A stretch of 41,316 nt of DNA from positions 1,005,158 through 1,046,473 of the forward strand of contig NMRA01000023.1 of NCBI GenBank assembly GCA_002633005.1, read 5' to 3'. A program made the position numbers and the translations under genes. How positions within the stretch are numbered: the stretch's first letter is position 1; each line of letters opens with the position of its first letter. The notes beneath the pieces are model-generated. The model was not told the DNA's origin. It worked only from the letters and a program-made list of their open reading frames with translations, and made no database searches. Shown in pieces: positions 21,931 to 32,779 of the stretch. Origin of the DNA: Phoronis australis. Taxonomy: Eukaryota; Phoronida; Phoronidae.

Positions 21931-22941
21931 TATCTACATCACGAATTTTTGTCCGACCGTTCGGCTAGGAGTCGGCGACCGGCCGTCGACCGGTCGGCAA
22001 ACTAGCCGACGGGTCGTCTAATTTTTAGCCGACCGGCAGCCGCCCACAGTGCCGACTCATAAGCCGACCCACCAGCTGACTCTACAGCCAACCTTAATTG
22101 CCGACCAACCATCAGCCGCCTCGCAAGTCGGCTGCTATTTTTGGGCTAGGGTAGCAGTTGCGTAATAGGTTGTCAGGCTGATACCGCTTTGCGTGCAGAT
22201 GCCGATATTCGTCTCGGCATAGGGTCAAATAAATTAACCTAGTTTTACTGTGTTTCCATTAGATGAGTTCACATCGGTTGTGCTCATTGACACCACTAAT
22301 TCGAAAGTTGGAGGCAAGCGGTAATATTGAACATTGGATTATGGACAGTGCAACAAGTTTTGGATAACAAAATGTTAAAGTTTTATTTACTTTTGATCTT
22401 TTGGCTCGTGACATCAACAAATTGCATTAGATTGGCTGCTTCCCAGTCACTACAACGCCGTAGTCATTTTGTAAGCGCAGCCATTTTGTACAGTCTTCGT
22501 CCAAACTTGTTTTTTGTTTGTGTTACGCTGAACTGCATCTTTTTGCGTTTTTAAAATTCCTCACGGGCCTCCTATCACGCGCCCCTGATGACGGGATAGT
22601 GAATGAGTTGTTGCACCAAAGAGATCTTACTTCGGAGATTTTGTTTTCGGCATGGTATTAACCCTTGCAGTAAAGACGCGAAATACACGGAACTTTATGC
22701 CCTAATCCCACGGACCCAGAAGGCTCTAACTTCGAAATCACATGGTTACGATTTCCACGAACTTAGACAGTGAAATCAAACTCGGAATGACCATTGTAGA
22801 GGCAACTACCAATTTTAGCTTTGCGCATTCATGCTATTTTACAAGTGTCGCACGCTAGCGTCACGCGCTAGCGCCGCACGCTTCGCTCAGTCTCGCGCTA
22901 ACCTTTGCCTAACTTACGTGATTCAGTCGACATGCTTTGTG

Positions 22942-23592
22942 GTTATCGCGCACGCGGGCAGAATGGTGAATGTTGGCCAATTCCCCTTTTGTCCACTGAC
23001 GTCACAAGCATACTTGCGCCCCCAGTGGAGGCCCTGAGAACTCGTAAATAAACCGAGTTCATGAACCCGGTAGTATCCAGCCTAGCAACAGCCGAGCCAA
23101 GCAGACTTGTATTTATTGTGGGACGTTGAGTATCGCTTTTTTCTAAAAACATAATGCATGGTTTATAATAATGAATGGTGTATAGTACCAATTAATTATG
23201 ATTGAAAGATTCCTTTTTAGTCGAGCGTAAACGAGGCTATTTCGCGTGGGGATAAAACTTTGGCTTTGCCGGCGTGTGTAACACCATAGACTATAGTTGT
23301 CTATAATCTATGGTAACACAGAAGAACAGTTGGATCGTGTTGCAGGATCGCTAGAATGAATATTCCAATTTTCTTAAATTATTGGAACAATATTGACATG
23401 CGACATTATTTAAAAAACACACTAAAACATAGCGACTCTGGAAAAATCATAAAAAAACACTTTAACCACAGTCGCCAACATGCTTGTTTACGAGTTCTCA
23501 GGGCCTCCACTGGGGGCGCCAGTATGCTTGTGACGTCAGTGGACAAAAGGGGAATTGGCCAACATTCACCATTCTGCCGCACGCGGTGATAA
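22942..23592. mobile_element. Element with about 110-bp terminal inverted repeats
   Basis: 22950-23050 (GGCAGAATGGTGAATGTTGG ... GGCCCTGAGAACTCGTAAA) is repeated in inverted form at 23483-23585 with very few differences. Weaker pairing extends to TTATC/GATAA at the edges. The interior of about 430 bp has no recognisable protein. It lies wholly inside the P-like insertion, making a third nesting level, or it could be that element's own internal inverted repeat. Confidence 0.8.
23284..23315. repeat. 14-bp stem hairpin
   Basis: ACCATAGACTATAG and CTATAATCTATGGT pair at 13 of 14 positions around a TTGT loop, in the interior of the inverted-repeat element. Confidence 0.75.
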
Positions 23593-24014
23593 AATTGACG
23601 GCAACCAAAAATGTGGAGTTGTAATTCTTCGCCAAAGTCAACTTAATTCTCGCAACTAAGCTTCATCAAAGATATGTATAGAAGTAGAAAGGACAAATGA
23701 TGAAAGTAAGCGTTTTTTTTAAATATGTAGAATGTATTTTTGACGAGGTGAAAACTCGAAATCGGTAACCTAAATCCGGTCACGGCCCGTTTAAAATACA
23801 CTGAAGTAACGAAATGAGTACAGAAAGCGAATGGAAGTATTGTAGCCCCTATATGGCCAACCGAGGGGCTACGTGTTGCCTACTAGATGGCCCCGCGTTT
23901 GTTTGAATGCGCTAAATCTCCCCTTACTCCCAGCTCTCCTAATGTTGTTTATCCATTTTGCAGGTTTGCAGGTGTAATAGATTATGTATTACGACCGCTA
24001 GATGGCGTGTTGTT

Positions 24015-24231
24015 TGATGTACACTCTCCTCTGTCTAAAAAATAGATATGAAGTGACCTCCTGGAAAGATGGCTGTTGTGTGTCTTGTGGGCACGGACTC
24101 GAATCGAATCGGGAACCATCAACATTAACAGCAAGGAACACATAAAAACTCAGACTTTTATCTCTCTTGTTGTCCTTGAAGCAGCCAGGAAGACAACAAG
24201 TGTATCCGCCGTAAGTTTTCTTCGCTCTCAT
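24015..24231 (-). pseudogene. THAP zinc-finger N-terminal fragment
   Basis: From ATG at 24231 the frame reads MRAKKTYGGYTCCLPGCFKD, then NKRDKSLSFYVF. This is the first half of a THAP domain: the CC..GC cysteine pair of the C2CH zinc site and the SFY.F strand before the DNA-contacting loop. The usual proline after F is Leu and the following residues do not look like THAP. The second Cys-His pair is therefore missing, because of an intron not identified here or a decayed copy. THAP domains bind DNA in P-type transposases and in host regulators. Confidence 0.65.
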
Positions 24232-24919
24232 ACCGCGTATTATGCTTGTTACTATGGCCGCTTTCGGAATCCCGACCACAGCACCCACAATGCACCATTT
24301 TAACCTAATTTCGATGTGGCGTCGCTGCAAATCCGCTATCGTAGCCATGCGCATTCCGTTTCCATGGATCGGTGACGGTAAAATCTGCTTTAGTTTCATG
24401 AATCAGTTGGTCGTTGACGTTGTTCCAAAGACAAATATTTTCTGTCAACAGCATATTGACAAATTGTATAAAGTAAAACAATTTTGAACGGGTAGATGCA
24501 AATACGTGGTGAAGAGGTGTTTGTCTCTACGCGGCATTTGTGCGTGAATCTTTGGTAAAGCGAATGCGATGTCGAAAAAAATGAAAGAAAATATACCAAG
24601 GTACACTTTTTTGTGAAGTAAAGCGTCTGGTGATGTTTATAGCGCATGATCTGGCCTCCTTAGGTAGTAAGTGACGCTGAATGACATCTGGCAACTATGG
24701 CTCCAAAATAAAAACATTATGCTTGTATTGCACCCCCCACCCTTCTCCCCGATTTCTGCACCTTCTAATGAGTCACCACGCTAGATTTGGTTCAGTTTCA
24801 GTCCTAAAATCGCAAAATCGTTCTTTTGTGGTCAGCTGTAACAAGTGCCAAGAGTCGACTCCCTGCTGTGGGCAGTCGGTATGGTGTTGTGTTCCTCTGC
24901 CGTCATCAACTTACAACGT

Positions 24920-25660
24920 ATGCTAAATTGTTTGGCAGATTTTTCGAATCATGGGCATGCAAGTAAACTTGAAGAAAAGCAAAGGGATCGCTTTCAGAAA
25001 TGGTGGCACCCTTAGACAAATGGTTCTACAATGGAAGATTGGTTCGACGTCGTGTTTCATTGCGAATACCTTGAATGTTTCATGGTCCAAATCTATTAAA
25101 AAATTATCTGGTCAGTCAAATAAAGCTGTCCCTACAATTTCTAAATTAAAGCGAAGATGTCGTGATTTATCTCCGTCGATTGCCTGTCCTCTTTTTCGAT
25201 AAAATGGTTTACTCCTTTTTTGTTATGGCGCTTAGAATTGTAAAATGTAGACACCAAGTTTTGTAAAGGCAATTTAGGAATAACCACTAGTTGTTCTAAC
25301 TCGGAAGTTATAGGAGAATCTGGTCCATTCTCATTGTTTACTCAATAATTTGTATGCTGTGTAAAATATTGGTTCAAAATACTGGAGACGCCTAGTAATC
25401 GTGAGGTAACGGTAGCATATAATATGCTTTTTCAGTCACACTTGATACGAAGATCTTTTTATAATTGGACAAGATTTTTCAAGAAACTTTTGCTTGCGCT
25501 GTACACGTTTTTTCAGATAAATATATTAATCAGGGTGTGGTGAGCCAAGCGTATTTCTTGATAGTTTTTTCCAGCGTGTCAGTGACTATTTGCAAGGCTG
25601 ACAATGTGGTATCGAAAGTAACGCACAATTGTCATACTATGTGAAGTTTAAAACAACATA
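24920..25660 (+). pseudogene. CR1/Jockey/RTE-like reverse transcriptase relic (post-YADD half)
   Basis: The first frame reads MGMQVNLKKSKGIAFRNGGT, LNVSWSKSIKKLSGQSNKAV and ISKLKRRCRDLSPSIACPLF. This is the region after the YADD box in non-LTR RTs (N..Ks..v.f, then lG..). After a frameshift near 25200 it continues FCYGA, then KFCKGNLGITTSCSNSEVIG and CCVKYWFKILETPSNREV, typical of the downstream thumb region (kfCk..LG.......v.GE.g..PL). There are many stops. No endonuclease or YADD motif is present upstream, and the piece abuts arm A. Confidence 0.75.
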
Positions 25661-25675
25661 TTGTCTAGAGAATTG

Positions 25676-25912
25676 TTAGAAATAGTCAATATCCCATGTG
25701 TTTTGTCCAGTCTCGGACTCGATTGTGATGCCCAAATCATTCGATACTAGTGGAAAAAGGTAGCCATAAAAATATTCCTTATGAAAATAGCAATGTGTAA
25801 ATAAGTAATTCGGGATGTAAAGAGGATTAGTTCCACGTTTTGTAAGTTTGCAGTTCATACCAAGATCTTCGGGTTCAGTGCTTAAGTGGTTGCTTTTGTA
25901 ATTCTCCCACAA
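25676..25912 (-). CDS. Unrecognised 78-codon frame
   Basis: Minus frame with MWENYKSNHLSTEPEDLGMN at its start and FPLVSNDLGITIESETGQNT near its end. It is protein-like but no family is recognised. Start and end context give no splice or regulatory support, so it may be chance. Confidence 0.2.
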   Translation of the reverse strand: MWENYKSNHLSTEPEDLGMNCKLTKRGTNPLYIPNYLFTHCYFHKEYFYGYLFPLVSNDLGITIESETGQNTWDIDYF

Positions 25913-25919
25913 TATCTAT

Positions 25920-26600
25920 AAATTTGAATCGCGGATACCTCTCTCCTAAAACTAGTCCACCATGCTCTCAAGCGTGACATTTTACTATCCGGCCTGTAAC
26001 TCTCCTGGCAGTGTACTTTCTTGTATTATGTTACATTTAGGGCCTATGGCCACATGTATATAGTTCAATAAATATATGTAATTATGAAAATAATTTGATA
26101 TGAACGTCAAGCAGATGCATATTTTAATTCTAATCGCAAGGTGTGTCTTTAGTAACTATACTTCTAAAGCTAATGATTAAAATTGTCAAATTATGTAATG
26201 CTTTGAGTTGTGCCACCTACTTTACCTGCCTTGCAAGGATTATGGGAACTGGGGATCTGAATATTCCACATACGAAATCGTACCTTACCTATTGCAACTG
26301 AAAACCGAAACCAAATGAAGCTTGTAAACGATTAAAACTGATGCAACTGAGGTGAACATGTTATTAACCACGGTAGAAGAAATTATTCGCATGGCTGCTA
26401 CAGGTATAAGACGCTTAGGAAAGCGAAGAGTTTGTAACTTTTCTGCCAACATTTGGACTCATAAACGTCGCCGGAAACCAGTTTTGTCAAGACATTTGAA
26501 ATCACGCTTTTTTGAAATAGTTAGTAAGTTAAACCCTAACAACCAATCACCCCATAACAACCTAAATTGGTTTTAAAACCTGTGTCGTAGAACTGATTGA
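25920..26600. other. No gene recognised
   Basis: AT-rich. One plus frame (26352-26576, with RRLGKRRVCNF and HKRRRKPVLSRHLK) is basic but unassigned. Confidence 0.3.
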
Positions 26601-26609
26601 ATATTGTAT

Positions 26610-26815
26610 GCGTTTCTGTTTGGCATGGTATTCAGTTTTAATCACTGCGTTGCATTAACCCCTACAAGTAAAAATGGGAAACACGTTGTATTGTATGCTT
26701 ACTTTCACGATCTCGGATGGCTGTAAGTTCGAAACAATAAATTACGATTTTTCCGAAGTCCAAAGTGACATCAAACACGGAATGACAGAGCACGATAGAC
26801 GCTGCAACCAATCCT
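26610..26815 (-). repeat. Arm A of the 'CATCACG' family, decayed partial copy 5
   Basis: TGGCATGGTATTCAG, GGCTGTAAGTTCGAAA and AGTGACATCAAACACGGAAT occur in the same order as 22650-22795, with clear divergence. Both ends are missing. Confidence 0.6.
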
Positions 26816-26819
26816 AGTA

Positions 26820-27175
26820 GACCGGGATCCCAGAGCTATTTTAGGCATGAAAAATAAACCAATTTTTGTTTCCACAGTGATCAATAGGTATCCCAATGCA
26901 AGGAAATGGCCACCTGGAAGGTTCGCTCTGATGGTGGAGTCAAGTTGTCATGTGAATAGAACAAAAATGAGCTAGATCATCTTTTCTGGTAACCACTTAA
27001 AAATACCTGTGACACATACATGTACTACTCAGTTCACAGTATCAAAATTGTCCACTCCCGTACAATTTCAGTGGCGGAGAACATCAGCCAGAAAGTTTTG
27101 ATTGGGGCCAAAAGATGAGGTAACCACCTGAAACTGGTTAAAAATTATTCAACATAGACCAATGTATCATGAGTG
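26820..27175. other. No gene recognised
   Basis: No frame, RNA gene or repeat that I can name. Confidence 0.4.
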
Positions 27176-27177
27176 GC

Positions 27178-27472
27178 AGTGGCGGATCTACGGGGGGTTC
27201 AGGGGGTTTAAACCCCCCTTGGGCCAGGAACCAAAATAAAAAAAAACCAGAAACCTCTCCAGCAAAACAAAAATGGCACTCTAGCGTGTGTAAACCCCAA
27301 GTAAACCAACTCGGAAAAAACTGAGGGGGGTTCACTCTGAAAATATATTTTTTTTGCATTGTGAATTGCCGAGTCTTCGTGGCTCCTCGGTAAAACCCGT
27401 GGAGATCAATTGTGCGCGCGCTTCCGTCGACACTTCTGAAGTAGCCAAGCATTTTAGATGGATCCACCACTG
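27178..27472. mobile_element. 'GGCGGATYTAG' inverted-repeat element, copy D2 (about 295 bp)
   Basis: Left end CAGTGGCGGATCTACGGGGG and right end TTTAGATGGATCCACCACTG are inverted copies. The inner G-rich and C-rich blocks (GGGGGTTTAAACCCCCC) are self-complementary. It is a MITE-like non-autonomous element. No target duplication was seen. Confidence 0.8.
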
Positions 27473-27479
27473 AAAGAGC

Positions 27480-28060
27480 AGTTCTATAGCTGATTTCTTT
27501 AGGTAACTAGCTTCTTTACTCTAAGATATGTTTTGATTTGATTAGGGGAAATACTGTGGTGCCGCAACCCTGGTATTCAAGCAAATTTTGCAACGTTTTT
27601 GCCTCATCTGTCATGCCGTGTCATTCTATTACACTCCACACGTTTGTAACTGATGTATAGTAAAGTTGTCTTGCGCAATATCATACAGTGTACATGTACA
27701 TGTAATATTTTTGAAAAATTTTCTTTTTCCGAAGAATTGCTATTGTGGTGGGCGCCGTGGTCTGGTCGCGAGTCCATTTGAAGATACACTCTAACAAGTT
27801 ATGACTATACTGTACAAGGAATGACCAAGGGGGCACTCACATTGACAAAGTGACCGCATTCGCGAACAGCGTACAGTACCAGAAATTGCGGGGAGGCTGT
27901 TCTTTCACAACAAAGTCGTGTGGGCCTCGTGCGATGTTCAGTAGGCCTCCTAAGGATCCCTAGGTCCGACCTCAACACCTACCGTCCTTCTACCTGCAAT
28001 AACCACACTGCCGTCTTCTATACTGGGAATTTTCGTAGAAAGGCCCACCCGATGAAACGC
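27480..28060. other. No gene recognised
   Basis: Contains an ACATGTACATGTA tract near 27690 and no assignable frame. Confidence 0.4.
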
Positions 28061-28462
28061 TCATGCCCTTGGGCATTTCTTTGATGATAGTACTTCGGGT
28101 TTCAAGCGTACAGACATTGGGACGTTCATTTCGAAAATTGCAAGAGATGCAAATAGGTCCTGGGATACATCGTCAAGGTTTGAAGTAGTCCATGATGAAC
28201 GGATCAAATTTAGTTGCGCATGTAAGTCTTTAGTATGGACTTGCCAACTGAGCTGCGAAACGAGATGCTGACTGACATTGTAGAGGCTTACAAGCTCATT
28301 GACACAGCAGTTGACGAAGTGCAAGCGTTGTGAACAAGCATCGAAGATATCTGGGTAGAATGGTTCCAAGACCAGCAGAAGATGTATTCGACAGTGCATG
28401 TGGCTCATCACATTTTGCTGTGTTGTGCAATTAGTCATATGTGGTTTAAAATTGTTGATCAA
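28061..28462 (-). CDS. Unrecognised 133-codon frame
   Basis: An ATG-initiated minus frame with MINNFKPHMTNCTTQQNVMS at the start, then LLLVLEPFYPDIFDACSQRL and SLAIFEMNVPMSVRL. Composition is compatible with protein but no motif, signal peptide or family is recognised. There is no splice evidence. It may be a host exon, a transposon fragment or chance. Confidence 0.25.
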   Translation of the reverse strand: MINNFKPHMTNCTTQQNVMSHMHCRIHLLLVLEPFYPDIFDACSQRLHFVNCCVNELVSLYNVSQHLVSQLSWQVHTKDLHAQLNLIRSSWTTSNLDDVSQDLFASLAIFEMNVPMSVRLKPEVLSSKKCPRA

Positions 28463-28989
28463 GCATAGCCTAGGTCCAGTTGAGGTAGGGACTACCGGGA
28501 CTAATAGTTGATTTGTAATTGAATTGAAAGAATTATTGATGTTATTAAATTTATTTTTATTAAAATAAATAACCGGGCTGGTAATTGAAAATAAAAATCA
28601 TTTGACCACCAATTCTTCTTGGTTTTCTTACGTCTAGTTCATATTGTGTTGGGTTCTAAATAGTCAAACTGGACCAAGTTGAATTTCAAAATTAAGGCAC
28701 CTAATTCGTGCGTCCAAAGCATAATCTCGTTTTAGAGCTCAATTTCAGTTAACTGGACAGAGCCAGTATATAGTTATCATGCAAATCTGTTTTCTTCACT
28801 CGGGCATATTGATTACTGTAGGTACTTGATTTTGGCCACAGACCTTGTATACAGTGTATATAAATTCAAATTTCGCATGCGTCTTGTAGCATGTAGATTG
28901 AAGAATAATACTGTTTACGTAAATTTGTATTCATTGGAGGATTTAGGTGGATCAGGGATCTATATTCACACACCGGAACAACCGAATAC

Positions 28990-29211
28990 CAACAACTCTG
29001 ACGCATGCGCGGCACAACATCAGCGGCAGCGAGATATGAGCTGGCGTCCCATCCCTAGAGTTCTATGGTCTAAGCAATCGGTTTCCCGACCCTAGTTCCG
29101 ACCGCTCATACGAACTCAGGTGACGACTGCTAGCACGCCGTTGCTAGACATCGTTGACCGGTCCCACCGATTTCCAACCGGTTGGAAACTGAAATTTCGT
29201 GATATGTACTG
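28990..29211 (-). mobile_element. Decayed right terminus of a 'CATCACG' family element (arm B type)
   Basis: CCGATTTCCAACCGGTTGG, then GAAATTTCGTGATATGTACTG, then TA correspond to the arm B end at 20285-20340, with about a quarter of positions changed. It could be the right end of the element whose left terminus is at 21933, giving about 7.3 kb. That pairing is inference. Confidence 0.5.
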
Positions 29212-29214
29212 TAT

Positions 29215-30137
29215 TAGCCATCAACGTACACTGTACGTGTTGGCCAAAGAAAATTGGCAGATCCCATTCACGATATGCCTCAAATAACACTGCGCATGCA
29301 TATTTTTACTGTGACATCCATGGCCACGACAACTACTCAAAAATGAGGTACCCGCAGTGAAGTTTCCGCACTTTTTGAGGTCGTTGTCAATATTTTTATC
29401 AGAGTTTTAGGACGTGCAGTTGGTGGGGGAAGGGGTACATTTCTTCATCTACCCCCAAACCCTTCTAAAACGAACTACCCACACAGCCACTGCTCAGAAT
29501 GAATTCCAATATCCACATGGAAGGAGACTTTTGTGAAATAATGGTTCGAGTAACTTTCGTAATTCTTTGACAGCACCAATGGTCTTAAGAAAGTAGGCTT
29601 CAGTTAAGGAATCAAAAGAGATTGGTAACCTTTCATTATGAATAACAAATCAACTCCATATTATATAACACAGCTTCTTTTACATCAATTTCACGGGTAC
29701 TCAAAACTTACATGATTGGCTTCCGTGATTTCTCTTGACGCCTCTGTGACAGCCTAATAGTTCTACAGAATATCCTTAAGGGAATACTACTATGTATACA
29801 TCAGGATTACACACGTTCGTGATCAACTTGGGATGTCTGTTTGCCTTGTAACGTGGTAACGGGGACAATTACTGCAACTAATTGAATCCACGGCTCATGC
29901 GGACAAAACAATTGTGCCATTTACACACATATCGTTGATTTCCTACATTTAGCCCTAAATATATTTGGTAGTTTCCTGTAACGTTACGAGCAAATATTGT
30001 CAAAGTGCTTGTTCGTAACGACAATATTTTGGAGCATAACATTATGGTACGAACAAGTATAAGCCAAGCTTTCATAGCAAAGGATATCGTCAACTGTTCC
30101 CGCCAATACAAGAGTAGTGTACAGATATTTATCCGCT
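29215..30137. other. No gene recognised
   Basis: Short minus frames near 29878-30175 are not assignable. Confidence 0.4.
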
Positions 30138-30372
30138 ATGAAAAATAAGACGCACAATTTCAATAAAAACGACATCTTTAAATCAGTAAAATATATCTAA
30201 CATTTTCTCTCACTTGTTAATCATCAGTCTCCAGTTTGAATGCTGGTAACGTGAGTAAAAACATTATTTTAACAGGAATAACTCGGCGTTAAAAGGCCAC
30301 ACACTCAGACCCCGGGCCTCTGACATAGAAAGTAGTTTCAAAAGCCGAGGCGAATCGAGAAAGTTAGATCTT
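30138..30372 (+). repeat. Dispersed repeat C, copy 2
   Basis: Same landmarks as 9548-9973 in the same order: GAAAAATAAGACGCACAATT, CTCACTTGTTAATCA and GGCCTCTGACATAGAAAGTA. The middle is shorter. Confidence 0.75.
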
Positions 30373-30379
30373 TCATTCA

Positions 30380-31430
30380 TTCAATTTAAGGCTGGCTGTA
30401 CCATTATCACAATATTTTTTCTTTTTGGTTCTTCACAGTTGGATTCAATGGAACTAACATATTCTGAAATAAGTCAACGAAAAGTAAGTGTATGTCAATG
30501 ACTTCGGTATTTTCGCATTTCTCGGACATCTGGCTATCCCTATATGTCCACTAAATGATCCTTTAGCACTGTGATTAAAAACTACGAGGTTCCGAAGTTT
30601 TCCCAATTTCGTGGCCTTTTTGACTTGGCAGCCATTTCACGGCTACCACTATACCTACCGCCATCTATCAGTGAACTGATACAACGCGCGCGGTACGTTT
30701 TTCGTCACTCGGTGTTGTCGGTCGGTCGTCATGGCTGTCGCTGTCGTCAAAAAACACCCTCATCGTTACGGCTGGTCTCGTAATCACCGTCGTCATCGCT
30801 GTGCCCGCCGTCGCCATCACTGTCACCAACGTATCTCTTCTCAACGGCACTTGTGGATGATGACATCGGTAACGACGACGTCAAATGACGGTGAAAAGGG
30901 ATAGAGCCACTTGTGTTGTAGCAGATTTCCGGTAAATAGCAGTAGGTGAAGTTGTTGCTTTGAAATAGCTTCCGAGTTAATAAACAGTGCAGGTGATGGG
31001 CAAATATGGAGAGTGAAAAGCTTTAAAACGCCGGGAGTGTTAGTGGGTCGTGGTTTATTTTGAATACGTTAGAGATCATTATATCCCCTCACTAGTGCCA
31101 AGTTGCACTCATTTACTACGAAAGCCAACACTGCGTGTATTATTTTACTCATATGGAGTACATTTGCCTGCGCTAAAGTAGTTCACTTCAATCATTTTGC
31201 TCGGTAGACGGCGCTTTTGTAAACATGGTGGCTCGCGATTTCTGGTTTAGGCAGTAGACCTATCGCGTTTTTGAATTTCAATGTAAATGTTACTGAACAA
31301 CTGTTGTAAATACCGAATCAGATCAATGTTCGAACCGGGAATCTAACCTGGACCAACCATGTACGCCTGCACGGTGGTAATTGCTTAAACAGTGAGTTAA
31401 AAGGGGTCTGAATTGAAGACAACAACAATG
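30380..31430. other. No gene recognised
   Basis: A GTC/CGTCGT-rich stretch at 30700-30880 gives low-complexity frames on both strands. There is nothing else that I can name. Confidence 0.4.
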
Positions 31431-31439
31431 ATTTTAAGT

Positions 31440-31490
31440 CGACTTGACATGTTTCGGTGTCATTTATTCAAACACCATCATCAGAAGAGA
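31440..31490 (-). ncRNA. Hammerhead-ribozyme-like motif of the Penelope-like element
   Basis: Minus strand: CTGATGA (31484-31478), a stem II of GGTGT/ACACC with a 10-nt loop, GAAA (31455-31452), a 2-bp stem III (AC...GT) and a GTC cleavage triplet. CTT before and AAG after can form a short stem I. The two conserved core boxes are intact. A bulged T between CTGATGA and stem II departs from the canonical form. Hammerhead motifs are known in Penelope-like elements, and this one lies just past the coding end of one. Confidence 0.55.
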
Positions 31491-31576
31491 GAATGCAGTG
31501 GCCACCTACATTGTAGCTAGGCCCAGCAACAAGTATTGAAGCACAGATACAGTCAGTTACAGGGAGTGACAATGAA

Positions 31577-32026
31577 CTAGACCAACAATGACAACCAGTG
31601 GTGTCCCAGTTGCCTATTGAGATTGGGCTTGCACCAACTGATGTGTAGAGCCTCACGAATTTTAAGCTCCTTCGTTGTTACTGCCTGGTCTATTACTGCA
31701 AAGTCATTGAAAGAGCACTGCTGATAACGATTGGAGCTCTGCAGGTGAATATTTGAATGTGAACCTCTGTCAGAATTTAGATGTTCCTTGGTCCTGGTTT
31801 TCAAATGGCGAACAGTTTCGCCTATATACATGTAACTGGAGCCACATCCAGCACAGATAAATTTGTACACTACCCTGGACCAAAGACCCATAGGAATTTT
31901 GTCCTTAGGGTTAAATATATTCGACAGTTTCAAAGACTTGAATGTTAATATAACTCTTAAGTTTGCACAGTAATCATTCACCAATTTGTTGAGTTTTCGT
32001 TGAGCAATACACGTGTTGTTGGTCAC
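31577..32026 (-). pseudogene. Penelope-like element, C-terminal GIY-YIG endonuclease part
   Basis: The 149-codon minus frame reads NPKDKIPMGLWSRVVYKFIC, then AGCGSSYMYIGETVRHLKTR and TKEHLNSD, then VTTKELKIREALHISWCKPN LNRQ across the end. The VYKF.C..C...YIGET..hLk.R..EH pattern is the GIY-YIG endonuclease of Penelope-like retroelements, with the characteristic CX2C-type insertion before YIGET. The catalytic YIG, R and E.. positions look present. The RT that should precede it (above 32026 on this strand) is absent, so the copy is 5'-truncated. The terminal ribozyme-like motif follows about 90 bp downstream. Confidence 0.85.
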
Positions 32027-32202
32027 TTTATACTAGGGAAAAATGCCAAACGAACGACAGGACAAGGACATGGTCGAAAAAAAGTTCATGAATGTAACAA
32101 CTGAATAACATTCCTAGTATTCAGTGGATTAGATAGTGATCACCGTCTCTAGTTGGCCCCAGTAGAGACATTGAAGCGCCTCTGAGAATTTCATACGTCA
32201 GG

Positions 32203-32260
32203 GGCGGATCCAGGATTTTGAGTTAGGGAGGCCAGGGCAAAGGAACAAACAGAATTTCGT
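32203..32260. mobile_element. Single end of a 'GGCGGAT' element
   Basis: AGGGGCGGATCCAGGATTTT resembles the ends of copies D1-D4. No opposite end was found within reach. Confidence 0.35.
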
Positions 32261-32779
32261 CAGATGACTTATGCCTCACACTGATTAAAACATGAAAGTA
32301 ATGTTGTTTAAGTACCTCTTGCTCACCTTAGGTACCCATTGATGTCTTTAATTTCTTCCAACTCAAACAAATACTCCTGTAATGTAACTTTTTCTACAAC
32401 CAGTCCCTCGTTCAGTTGCCTAAATCGTCAACTGGCTAGTTTTACACTGCGCGCCCACCTATTTTTGTCGCCTCCGCCAGTTTGAGGCACAATTCGCTTT
32501 AAATCTTCCAGCGTATGTTACTATCAGTGGATGAAACTTGTTATCCTTGTCAGGGACCATTATATCCGAGCAGAGTCATATTTTGTACTTTTGTAACTAT
32601 AGAATTTCTGCAAAAGATTAATTAAACATATTTTTCACCTGCAGTACTAAAATTGATTAGCTTGATGAAAATTTTACAGCCGTAAGTCAACTCACTTGAA
32701 CACAGATAATTCTAGGGAGCGCATCAGTCATGCTAGTAAAAATTGAAAGACTTTGCTATTTACGTATATTTAATTTCAG

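Larger units (their letters stand above)
22831..24348 (-). mobile_element. P-like DNA transposon remnant with 8-bp target duplication
   Basis: The 1518-bp insertion is bounded by direct repeats GCGCATTC (22823-22830 and 24349-24356), with the uninterrupted site visible in other arm A copies. Ends are ATGCTATTTT at the left and, read inward, ATGGCTACGATAGC at the right, a weak inverted similarity. Inside, on the minus strand and 118 bp from the right end, a reading frame starts with a THAP zinc-finger beginning. P-element transposases combine 8-bp duplications, a THAP domain at the N-terminus and a start near the end. hAT elements also make 8-bp duplications, so the assignment is inference. 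The catalytic part is absent. Confidence 0.6.
21933..24845 (-). mobile_element. Arm A of the 'CATCACG' family, copy 4, split by a 1518-bp insertion
   Basis: The terminus (CATCACGAATTTTTGTCCGA from 21937, with a changed tip) and GTCGGC-rich block come first. Arm A sequence then runs to GCGCATTC at 22823-22830, stops, and resumes with the same GCGCATTC at 24349-24356. It continues to about 24845, where the match to 5815 ends. The two halves align end to end with the uninterrupted copy at 5815-7191. Confidence 0.85.

Noticed and set aside
31315-31380. tRNA-like GTTCGAAC near a GC-rich stretch
   Set aside because: No A box at the right distance and no cloverleaf pairing.
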